Positions 1-6,289 of a stretch of DNA of 12,873 nt are shown piece by piece (the stretch's first letter is position 1; the number at the start of each line of letters is the position of its first letter). The position numbers were made by a program, and so were the translations under genes. The notes under the pieces are model-generated. The model was not told the origin of the DNA, made no database searches, and worked only from the letters and a program-made list of their open reading frames with translations. The DNA is from Acidobacteriaceae bacterium (GTDB lineage Bacteria > Acidobacteriota > Terriglobia > Terriglobales > Acidobacteriaceae), in the NCBI GenBank assembly GCA_003166055.1, contig PMWR01000550.1, positions 2,592-15,464 of the forward strand, read 5' to 3'.

Positions 1-392
1 TCGATCCTGAGAAAGGCTTCCGCATACGTTCCAGGTTCATTTTCGAGGACTTCATCGGAACCGCCCAACCACCCTCACCGCTGCGCTGGCTCGCTGATGT
101 CCTTTTGCCGCTTGTAGGTGCACGCAGAGTAATCACAAACGAAGCTCGTGAATTTCTGCAGCATCTCTTGGAGATTAACAGCGCGCGCGTACAAAACAAT
201 GTTCTCAATCGCATTCAGGAAAGCCGGGACCGCTTGGAAGTCGAGATCCGCAAGCTGCTGCATGAAATCAGCCGCATTGCCGAACAGGCACTTGACCGGG
301 CGCGAAAAGTCAAAGAAGAAGGAACTCCGGCCGTACAGTCGGGAATTGAACAGCTCAACCGATTAGAACGGGATGTTTCGGCACTCGTGTAA
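1..392 (+). CDS. Dynamin-like GTPase, C-terminal part (5' truncated by window)
   Basis: The frame is open from base 3 with no start needed, so this is the last 129 residues of a longer protein. The visible part begins with FEDFIGTAQ, continues through the hydrophobic stretch WLADVLLPLVGARR (about residues 29-42), and then becomes a long charged helical region with coiled-coil character (residues about 48-129). This order, a short hydrophobic paddle-like patch followed by a long helical stalk, fits the C-terminus of bacterial dynamin-family proteins, which bind and remodel membranes using GTP. The GTPase domain itself lies outside the window, so the call rests on resemblance of the tail alone. 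The next gene starts 40 nt downstream on the same strand, suggesting co-transcription. A second, decayed dynamin-like gene lies about 2.2 kb away on the opposite strand. An alternative is another coiled-coil membrane protein. Confidence 0.65.
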   Translation, partial: DPEKGFRIRSRFIFEDFIGTAQPPSPLRWLADVLLPLVGARRVITNEAREFLQHLLEINSARVQNNVLNRIQESRDRLEVEIRKLLHEISRIAEQALDRARKVKEEGTPAVQSGIEQLNRLERDVSALV

Positions 393-432
393 ACGGTCCA
401 ACAAGAAATACGCTTCCAGGTGAGGCTCCAAT

Positions 433-1188
433 ATGGCCGTTTTGGCTGTTAACGGCACCATCGATCCTCAGCAATACGTCGCGGTCGTCGAGCGTACTGA
501 GGAGCTAGCTCGACTGCAGGCCCAGGCGCAGAGGCGGAAGTCGATGCTCGTTTTTGGCCCGGAGGCGGTCGGCAAGACACGTTTGCTGCGGAGTTTTATT
601 CAAACGCAGCCGCTGGCCCTCTTCGCTGCCCAAGTCCAGTCTCCCCGAGAACTCTTGTTGCGACTGATTGAAGAGCTCCGACGCTTCGTTGAGCCTGGAA
701 TTAATCTGCCGGCTAGTTGCACATCTTCAAGCACCGGCTCTCTGAAGGGCATTGTGAAGCGAGCGCTCGACCAACATCCCTTTCTCTTGGTGCTTGATCA
801 CGTGGCTGGTCCGTCGCGAGTGGTGACTGGTCTCATCAAAGATCTGAACTACTTTGATCGAACCCCGGTCATTTTTGTGGCTCGAACACCGCACATGGAG
901 GACATCGGCACCTTGCAACCCATGTGCGCAGGCAAATCCGAGCGGTTGGAGTTGAAGGAGTTTCTTCCGCCCATCGCACTTGAATTCGCACGGAGGGAAG
1001 CAAGCCGGACAGGACTCTGGGCCTCAAACCTCGATCATGTGCTGCATCAACTGGTCGAATGGAGCAACGGAAATCCCGGCATCATCGTTCACATGCTGAA
1101 GATGGCACATTTCCCTCGTTACTATGCCGGAGACCAGATCAAGGTGCACGTCCTCTATCTCGATTACCGCATGGGACGGCGAGATTAG
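433..1188 (+). CDS. Small P-loop ATPase (AAA/STAND-like)
   Basis: This 251-residue protein has a Walker A motif GPEAVGKT at residues 42-49 and a Walker B strand FLLVLDHV at about 117-124 (D122). A later strand, PVIFVART, sits where sensor-1 strands are found. The C-terminal part (about 175-251) is helical and contains WSNGNPGIIVHMLKMA, reminiscent of the G-N-P lid segment of STAND/AAA NTPases. No signal peptide or membrane helix is seen, so it is probably cytoplasmic. The ATG at 433 is chosen because AGGTGAGG lies about 7 nt upstream. The gene follows the dynamin-like gene by 40 nt, and the AAA ATPase gene begins 64 nt after its stop. It may act as a nucleotide-driven switch or loader for its neighbours, but that is inference. 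I do not recognise a named family. Confidence 0.75.
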   Translation: MAVLAVNGTIDPQQYVAVVERTEELARLQAQAQRRKSMLVFGPEAVGKTRLLRSFIQTQPLALFAAQVQSPRELLLRLIEELRRFVEPGINLPASCTSSSTGSLKGIVKRALDQHPFLLVLDHVAGPSRVVTGLIKDLNYFDRTPVIFVARTPHMEDIGTLQPMCAGKSERLELKEFLPPIALEFARREASRTGLWASNLDHVLHQLVEWSNGNPGIIVHMLKMAHFPRYYAGDQIKVHVLYLDYRMGRRD

Positions 1189-1252
1189 AACTCAAAAGGG
1201 TTGGACCATTCGGGGTGTGACCGGGTTATCGCAAAGCAGCTGGAGAGGGCCG

Positions 1253-2542
1253 ATGAAAATGAATTTCAAGAGTCGCGGGGGACACGAAACTGAGCAACCT
1301 GCGAACCCTGAGCGCAAAGCGCGCAATTTGGAAGATCTTGGCATTCGCGACTCTGTCCTCGAAGACATTGCACTCAAGATTCTCTACCTGCAAGGCCCAT
1401 TTTCAATTCTCGATCTTTCTGACCAGGCCCGTATCAGCTACGATGCGGCGGAGCAACTGTTTATCCGGCTGCGGGCAAAGCTGCTCTGCGAGGTCACCGG
1501 GATGACCGGCACAATTCAGGAGATTGCCATCTCGTCGCAAGGTAGAACGCGGGCGCTGGAACTGCTGACTCTAAATCAATACTCGGGCGCGATGCCCGTG
1601 TCTTTGGCGAACTATGTCTCGCAGGTTCAGAAACAGAAGGTGCGGAACGTCGACGTACACCCTGCCGACGTTAAACGCGCATTCTCGCATCTGGTTTTCG
1701 ACGACGAAATGCTCTCGGACTTTGGGTCGGCGCTGAATTCCGGAAATGCAGTCTTTCTCTACGGCCCGCCTGGCGTCGGCAAAACGGCCGCCGCCGAAAC
1801 GTTGTCGCGTGTGTTTTCAGAGGACAAGGTTTGGTTACCATACGCAGTCGAGGCCGGAGGCCAAATCATCACGGTCTACGATCCGGCGATTCACGGACCC
1901 GACCTGGAAGCTGATTCAGATGATTGTGACCGGCGGTGGGCGCGGTGCAAACGGCCCACGGTGACTGTGGGCGGGGAACTAACCGTTGAGATGCTCGATT
2001 TGCAATACAATCCGCTCACCAGCTATTACGACGGACCGCCTCAGATGAAAGCCAACAACGGCGTGCTGATCATCGACGATTTCGGGCGGCAGAGAATTCC
2101 TCCCGAAGATCTGTTGAACCGGTGGGTTGTTCCCCTCGACCGCGGCATTGAGTTTCTCACCCTGATGGGAGGAAGAAAGATTGAGATTCCATTTGAAGTA
2201 ATGGTTGTGTTCGCATCAAATATGGATCCCGCAAAGCTGTTGGATCCGGCTTTTCTCAGGCGGATTCAGACCAAAATCAAGATAGGCGCCGCCTCAGAAG
2301 AACACTTTCGCCGGATTTTCCGTCGTGTGGCGGACGACCACGGACTCCAGGTGGACGAGGAAGTTCTCGGCGAATTGATCCACATCATCCAGGACACGTT
2401 GAATCAGGAGTTGCGCGCCTGCTTCCCGCGCGATCTTGTGAACCAGGTATGCTGGAAGGCTCGCTATGAGGGGCGGGAGCCGCGTCTTGACCGTGCAGCA
2501 TTGATGAAGGCAGTGAAGACATATTTCGTGCCGCCGGAATAG
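1253..2542 (+). CDS. AAA family ATPase with N-terminal helical/winged domain
   Basis: This is a 429-residue cytoplasmic protein. Residues about 27-110 (IALKILYLQGPFSILDLSDQ onward) form a helical, winged-helix-like domain. An AAA module follows: Walker A GPPGVGKT (171-178), Walker B VLIIDDFGR (271-279), a sensor-1-like asparagine in FASNMDP (N323), an arginine-finger candidate in AFLRRIQ (R336/R337) and a sensor-2-like region FPRDL (R393). The segment GGQIITVYDPAIHGP, between Walker A and B, and LLNRWVVPL, after Walker B, are typical of a widespread, poorly characterised bacterial AAA ATPase group of this length. The frame is open to 1124, overlapping the preceding gene, but ATG 1253 has a strong GGAGAGG site 3 nt upstream and gives the usual length. 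ATG 1259 is also possible. All catalytic motifs look intact. The substrate is unknown. Confidence 0.85.
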   Translation: MKMNFKSRGGHETEQPANPERKARNLEDLGIRDSVLEDIALKILYLQGPFSILDLSDQARISYDAAEQLFIRLRAKLLCEVTGMTGTIQEIAISSQGRTRALELLTLNQYSGAMPVSLANYVSQVQKQKVRNVDVHPADVKRAFSHLVFDDEMLSDFGSALNSGNAVFLYGPPGVGKTAAAETLSRVFSEDKVWLPYAVEAGGQIITVYDPAIHGPDLEADSDDCDRRWARCKRPTVTVGGELTVEMLDLQYNPLTSYYDGPPQMKANNGVLIIDDFGRQRIPPEDLLNRWVVPLDRGIEFLTLMGGRKIEIPFEVMVVFASNMDPAKLLDPAFLRRIQTKIKIGAASEEHFRRIFRRVADDHGLQVDEEVLGELIHIIQDTLNQELRACFPRDLVNQVCWKARYEGREPRLDRAALMKAVKTYFVPPE

Positions 2543-2584
2543 TGGCGCGGTGTTCGGCATCTTGGAATCCAACATAGCTCCCTT

Positions 2585-2600
2585 GCAGGGGCGCCCCTGC
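2585..2600. repeat. Perfect 16-nt palindrome
   Basis: GCAGGGGCGCCCCTGC is a perfect 16-base palindrome lying 43 nt after the AAA ATPase stop, between two convergent reading directions. A smaller inverted repeat, GAGTC-N8-GACTC, follows at 2610-2627. The palindrome has no central loop and no T-run follows it, so it is not a classic intrinsic terminator. A protein-binding site, or transcript 3'-end folding using the two repeats together, are possibilities. Confidence 0.5.
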
Positions 2601-2612
2601 TCCGTGAAAGAG

Positions 2613-3050
2613 TCAAAGCAAAGACTCAACCTGCCATGGCGCGTTCACACTTCGGTGGCCCGCGAGCAGCAGCAGCGCCAATTGGGACGCTCTGCGCTCC
2701 TCTTCACTGGTCAGCTATCGGCGCAGGGCATCGTGCCGAAGTGCGTATCGCTGCAGATCCTCGGCCGTCCTTTCCAGTAATCGTGCATGAAGCAGATTCC
2801 GGGCGGGTTTTCCTGCGCCTAAAGACGAGGTAACCAAAGCTAGATGAGGGAGGCAGCAGGCGGGCATCAGCGTCGATTTGCCGCGGCTGAATCGCCCGAC
2901 AACCAAGAGGTTGAACCGGTCTTCAGCCAGGCGCGTGAGAAGATCCCGACATTCGGACTGCAAGGTTTCGTCCTTTGTGTCGACGGCCTGTGCGGAACGG
3001 ATGATGTCGGCTATCACAAATTTCTCTTGCTCGTATTCTTTTAGGTCCAT
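2613..3050 (-). pseudogene. Decayed dynamin-like GTPase (N-terminus, internal deletion, premature stop)
   Basis: Reading leftward from ATG 3050, the protein starts MDLKEYEQEKFVIADIIRSA and reaches RLAEDRFNLLVVGRFSRGKS, which is the standard N-terminus and Walker A (GRFSRGKST) of a bacterial dynamin-family GTPase. After GKSTLM the expected switch region and DTPG motif are missing, and about 20 unrelated residues follow. A helical stretch resembling an internal part of such proteins then appears (LLERTAEDLQRYALRHDALRR) and is interrupted by an in-frame TAG at 2717-2715. Beyond the stop the same frame stays open and coding-like (LTSEEERRASQLALLLLAGH) to a TGA at 2615-2613. The pattern fits an internal deletion plus a nonsense change. 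A hypothetical ORF ends 64 nt upstream on the same strand. The dynamin assignment of the N-terminus is fairly secure; the assignment of the downstream segment is weaker. Confidence 0.65.
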
Positions 3051-3114
3051 GAACGTTATTTCTCTCTGATTGAAGTGTTGACTGCTGTCTAGGATGCGCA
3101 TCCGATCTGGAGTG

Positions 3115-3474
3115 TCACGCGCCGGTTGGGTGTCGGCCTTCCAGGCTCCTATCCAGCACATGATTCAGGATTCGCCAGGATGGCGACAACCAATTCGGCT
3201 TTTCCCCCGAGTCTTTTCTCTGCTTTGCTATTTGCAGCGCAATCTCGCGCGCAATTGCAGGATGTGCGTCCAGTAGTTGTTGGACCTCGTCTTCCTGGAC
3301 GAAACCGGGCTTCTTCGCAATCTCAAACAGGGCAATTTCGACCTCGGACAGCTCGGTATCGGGTGCGACCGTAAACCCTATTTGGGCGGCCGCAATCACG
3401 GTTCCGGGGTCGCTCTCCCAAAGGAACCGGCAAAGATCCGGCCAATCGCTCTTGGCAACGCTGCTGTTCATCAT
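3115..3474 (-). CDS. Hypothetical protein, possibly a remnant
   Basis: The ORF encodes 119 residues from ATG 3474 (a second ATG follows at 3471). The frame is open further upstream to 3558, but that part looks non-coding. No good ribosome binding site is seen at either ATG. The middle and C-terminal part (TELSEVEIALFEIAKKPGFV then LLDAHPAIAREIALQIAKQR) weakly recalls the last strand and helix of cyclic-nucleotide-binding-like domains, where a D/E-V-E-L-x-E-I strand is followed by a helix with HPELAE. The domain's core is absent, so if the resemblance is real this is a truncated remnant. It lies upstream of the decayed dynamin gene on the same strand with a 64-nt gap. No function is assigned. 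Confidence 0.35.
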   Translation of the reverse strand: MMNSSVAKSDWPDLCRFLWESDPGTVIAAAQIGFTVAPDTELSEVEIALFEIAKKPGFVQEDEVQQLLDAHPAIAREIALQIAKQRKDSGEKPNWLSPSWRILNHVLDRSLEGRHPTGA

Positions 3475-3568
3475 AGCGGGAACAGTATTGCATGGGTTTT
3501 CAAAAAAGAAGGGTTTCGAGTGGGTCCCGTCCCCGCTTTCGACCACATTACCACGCAACTAGTTTTAT

Positions 3569-3832
3569 CTATGCCGATTGCGGGAATGAATTATGGTGTG
3601 TCAGATATATTGTTGCCCTTACAGAGGTTCCGCAGTTTTCTCCACCCCGAGATTCAACCCGAGACTTCCAAGCGGGCGGAAATGGATCATGCACCAATTC
3701 CTGCGATACTCTGCAGCAATCGGAAGACTCAGGTGCGAGAGGCTTAATCGCGATGGTAATCCACTCCACCTGCCCCCACTCCAGGCGCACCGATTCCTCG
3801 ATTCGATACTTGCGAATCCATGACGCCTTCAT
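3569..3832 (-). CDS. Small hypothetical ORF coupled to the histidine kinase gene
   Basis: This 87-codon ORF begins 9 nt after the kinase stop codon. An AGGAAG ribosome binding site 5 nt before its ATG overlaps the kinase TAG stop, so translation would be coupled. The first 30 or so residues (MKASWIRKYRIEESVRLEWG and on to ITIAIKP) use G/C-ending codons like real genes here. The rest, from about LAPESSDCC, is rich in A/T-ending and rare-looking codons and has no convincing protein character. It may therefore be a gene cut short by rearrangement, whose 3' half is unrelated sequence. No signal peptide, membrane helix or known motif is visible. Confidence 0.35.
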   Translation of the reverse strand: MKASWIRKYRIEESVRLEWGQVEWITIAIKPLAPESSDCCRVSQELVHDPFPPAWKSRVESRGGENCGTSVRATIYLTHHNSFPQSA

Positions 3833-3841
3833 GGCAGCTTC

Positions 3842-5281
3842 CTAATTTGCGATAGTCACACTGGGTGCGCTCTTGAGTAAATGGGAAAGGGCGCGACCCT
3901 CAAGTGAGAAGAAGAAGCAACTGCCCTGTCCAGGTCGGCTCTCAACTGTCAATTGTGTTCCATGACGTTCTGCAATCCACTTCGCCAGCGCCAAGCCGAG
4001 GCCGGAGCCACGCGAAGCCGCGTTCAAGGTTTGTGCCGCGCGATAGAAGCGGTCAAAGATGCGCGGCAAGTCCTCTTCGGAAATACCGACGCCAGTGTCG
4101 CGAACCGAAAGAACCACACGCGTGCCGGAATAAGCAGCGGTCAATGTGACTGATCCACCCGGCGGCGTGAATTTTGCCGCGTTCTCCAGCAGGATCGACA
4201 ATAGTCGCATAAGACCGTTTGCATCACCCAGCAAAACCAGGCCGTCGCTGAGAGCCTCGACGTGAAAGTCGAGCAGAGCGCGCTGCATTGCCGGCGCCCA
4301 GGTCCGATGAACATTGTGGAAGAGGGTGCGCACTTCAATCGACGTCAGGCTCATGGCCTCCGCGCCTCCGTCGGCACGCGCCAGCGACAACAGATTCTCA
4401 ACCAGGTTGGTCATGCGCACCGCTTCCTCATTCAGACGCATCAGGGTAACGTGATATTCCTCGGCATCGCGGGGACGGAACAGCGCCACATCGATTTCGG
4501 CGCGCAGCAGCGAGATCGGAGTGCGCAATTCATGAGATGCATTTCCGGTAAAGGCGCGAATACTCGCGAATGCCTTGTCAATGCGCTCGAGCATCTGGTT
4601 GAGCGTCCTCGAAAGATCGGAGATTTCATCCGCTGTATCGGGCACGGGCAGGCGCAAATCCAGATTGCGATCGTTGATCAGGCGCGCCTGAGCCGCGAGA
4701 TCGGCTACCGGCTTCAGCGCCTTGCGGCTCATCAAGTGGCCGCCCAGCGCGGCCAGCAGAATCACCGCCGGCGTCAGCAGCAGGAGTCCGTTGCGGAACG
4801 CGACGAGCAGGGCAAATGACTTGTTGAGCGCAATTCCGGTTTGCACGGAATAGTGCTTACCCTGCGCCGTGATGGGATACGCAAGAATCCTGACAAAGCG
4901 TGTGCCCTGATGGAATTCTGCCTGGACGCCGTTGGGTGGAATGCGATCCGGCTGGGGAAGGTCCGGATTCTCCAGGATCATACGCTTGGAGCGGAAGATC
5001 CAATTGCCGTCCTCATCTCTCACCTGCAGGTATTTGCCATCGTCTTTGAAGTTGTAGATGGCAGCAAAGCTGTCTCGGAGTGTATCGAGGCTCTGTGTTG
5101 CCTCCTGATGCTGAAGCACCAGTTGCACATCCTCCGCGCGTTCCTGCAATTCGTGATACTCGGTCGCATCCACGCTGCGGCCAAGCATCCACATGCTGGT
5201 AATACTCAACAGCGCCGATGCCGATGCGAACATGGCAAAGTACCACAGCGACAATCGAATTCGGATAGGAAGCGTGCTCAT
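3842..5281 (-). CDS. HAMP-domain sensor histidine kinase
   Basis: This 479-residue membrane kinase has a first transmembrane helix at about 11-33, a periplasmic sensor region of about 125 residues (34-161), and a second helix at about 162-182 followed by HAMP (about 183-237). The dimerisation domain carries the phospho-acceptor ASHELRTP (H250). The ATPase domain has the N box LLENAAKF (N367), G1 DTGVGI (395-400), F box FDRFYR (409-414) and G2 GSGLGL (425-430). All catalytic motifs are intact. The frame is open upstream to 5476, but ATG 5281 is preferred: it overlaps the regulator stop by one base (TGATG) and has AGGGAGAA about 7 nt upstream. It should phosphorylate the regulator encoded just upstream. 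The periplasmic part shows no domain I can name, so the signal is unknown. Confidence 0.92.
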   Translation of the reverse strand: MSTLPIRIRLSLWYFAMFASASALLSITSMWMLGRSVDATEYHELQERAEDVQLVLQHQEATQSLDTLRDSFAAIYNFKDDGKYLQVRDEDGNWIFRSKRMILENPDLPQPDRIPPNGVQAEFHQGTRFVRILAYPITAQGKHYSVQTGIALNKSFALLVAFRNGLLLLTPAVILLAALGGHLMSRKALKPVADLAAQARLINDRNLDLRLPVPDTADEISDLSRTLNQMLERIDKAFASIRAFTGNASHELRTPISLLRAEIDVALFRPRDAEEYHVTLMRLNEEAVRMTNLVENLLSLARADGGAEAMSLTSIEVRTLFHNVHRTWAPAMQRALLDFHVEALSDGLVLLGDANGLMRLLSILLENAAKFTPPGGSVTLTAAYSGTRVVLSVRDTGVGISEEDLPRIFDRFYRAAQTLNAASRGSGLGLALAKWIAERHGTQLTVESRPGQGSCFFFSLEGRALSHLLKSAPSVTIAN

Positions 5282-5994
5282 CAATCTGTTCTCCCTGCCG
5301 AGGCCGGCTGGACTCTCAGCGCATAGCCTTCTCCGCGCACAGTGCGGATGAGCTTGTGCTTGAAGGGCGCGTCGAGCTTGCGGCGCAGCGCACTGACCAG
5401 AACATCGAGAGCGCCAGGGCTCACTTCCGGATCTGCGCCCCAGATGCATTCGGTGAGAGACTGACGTGAAACGCAATTCCCGGCGCTGCGCACCAGCCGG
5501 CCAAGCAGAGCGAATTCAGTGCGCGTCAACTCGACGCTGGCATCGCCACGCGTTACCAGGTGGCGCACAGGATCGACCACTAGGTCCGCTGCTTCTATCT
5601 TGATCGTCGATTCTGCACGCTGCGGACGAGTGATCGATTGGAGCCGCGCAATCAGCTCGGGAAACGAGAACGGCTTGGTCATATAATCGTCCGCGCCAAG
5701 ATCGAGGCCACGAATGATATCGTCCTCGGCGTCGTGCGCTGTCACCATCAGTATTGGTGTTGCGCGTTTGCGTTCCCGGAGCGCCTGGGCAACCGAATGG
5801 CCGTCGCGGCACGGCAAGCCAATGTCCAGCAGAATGGCGTCAAACTCATGCGCCAGAGCGGTTGCCAGGCCAGTCTCACCATCGGAAGCGGTCATCACGG
5901 TGTAACCGGACTCGTAGAGCCCCTTTTGCAACAACTCCAGCATGCGCACTTCGTCTTCAATTACGAGAACACGCATCGGCTTCCCATCGACCAT
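5281..5994 (-). CDS. OmpR/PhoB-family response regulator
   Basis: This 237-residue protein has an N-terminal receiver domain with acidic residues E13 and D14, phospho-acceptor D57 (LLDIGLP), T85, Y104 and K107 (TKPF). The C-terminal winged-helix DNA-binding domain (about 135-231) ends in the family signature RTVRGEGYAL. It would be phosphorylated by the kinase encoded immediately downstream, which overlaps by one base. Two starts are possible: ATG 5994 has a weak AGG upstream, and ATG 5976 (MRVLVIEDE) starts the domain more tightly. The gene is divergent from the TonB receptor gene, with 295 bp between them, which makes the receptor/phosphatase cluster its most likely target. A promoter candidate with a possible autoregulatory repeat lies at 6055-6094. 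Confidence 0.92.
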   Translation of the reverse strand: MVDGKPMRVLVIEDEVRMLELLQKGLYESGYTVMTASDGETGLATALAHEFDAILLDIGLPCRDGHSVAQALRERKRATPILMVTAHDAEDDIIRGLDLGADDYMTKPFSFPELIARLQSITRPQRAESTIKIEAADLVVDPVRHLVTRGDASVELTRTEFALLGRLVRSAGNCVSRQSLTECIWGADPEVSPGALDVLVSALRRKLDAPFKHKLIRTVRGEGYALRVQPASAGRTD

Positions 5995-6054
5995 GCTTTG
6001 CCTGCTGAGATGATTTCAGCACATCACCTTACAAATTCAGACGACGAATCTTCA

Positions 6055-6082
6055 ATCTTAGAGAGATTACGCATTGTCTTAA
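6055..6082 (-). promoter_or_regulatory. Candidate sigma70-type promoter for the two-component operon
   Basis: Read on the - strand, TTAAGA (6082-6077) and TAAGAT (6060-6055) are separated by 16 bp, a fair match to -35 and -10 elements. The site is 61 nt before ATG 5994. Acidobacterial promoters are poorly defined, so this is a candidate only. Apart from this site and the repeat beside it, the 295-bp intergenic region (5995-6289) shows no gene. Confidence 0.35.
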
Positions 6083-6094
6083 CGCGGCATTAAC
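6079..6094. promoter_or_regulatory. TTAAC-N6-TTAAC direct repeat, candidate OmpR-family operator
   Basis: Two TTAAC copies at 6079-6083 and 6090-6094 are spaced 11 bp start to start, the helical-turn spacing typical of DNA bound by tandem OmpR/PhoB-family dimers. The first copy overlaps the candidate -35 element of the regulator operon. The repeat sits between the divergent regulator and receptor genes, so it could control either or both. The short motif could also occur by chance. Confidence 0.35.
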
Positions 6095-6289
6095 ATTTCA
6101 TTTCCGAAAAGCCGATTCGGGCGGTTTCCTCACGTCGTCGTGGAACTCTTGCCCGATTCAACCTTAGGAATTATTCATCACTCCGTAAACAACGCATCAC
6201 AGCGACGGAACAAGCTAAGGGATATCGACGTCACAGCGAGCGAAGCGGCGGTGATACGCGCAATCGAGCCTCGCCGCTCAAGGAGAGTT

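Noticed and set aside
2550..2833. Two overlapping + strand open frames of 76 and 65 codons after the AAA ATPase
   Set aside because: They have no ribosome binding site and no protein character, and they overlap coding-like dynamin remnant sequence on the other strand.
4262..4819. 185-codon open frame on the + strand
   Set aside because: It is antisense to the kinase catalytic region, whose motifs are all intact on the - strand.
5282..5476. N-terminal extension of the kinase frame
   Set aside because: It overlaps the regulator's DNA-binding domain in another frame and is Arg/Cys/Ala-rich. ATG 5281 has the TGATG overlap and a good ribosome binding site.
6140..6289. N-terminal extension of the receptor frame
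   Set aside because: The 50 extra residues contain no signal peptide and would bury the real one. ATG 6290 has AAGGAG in front and starts a clean signal sequence.
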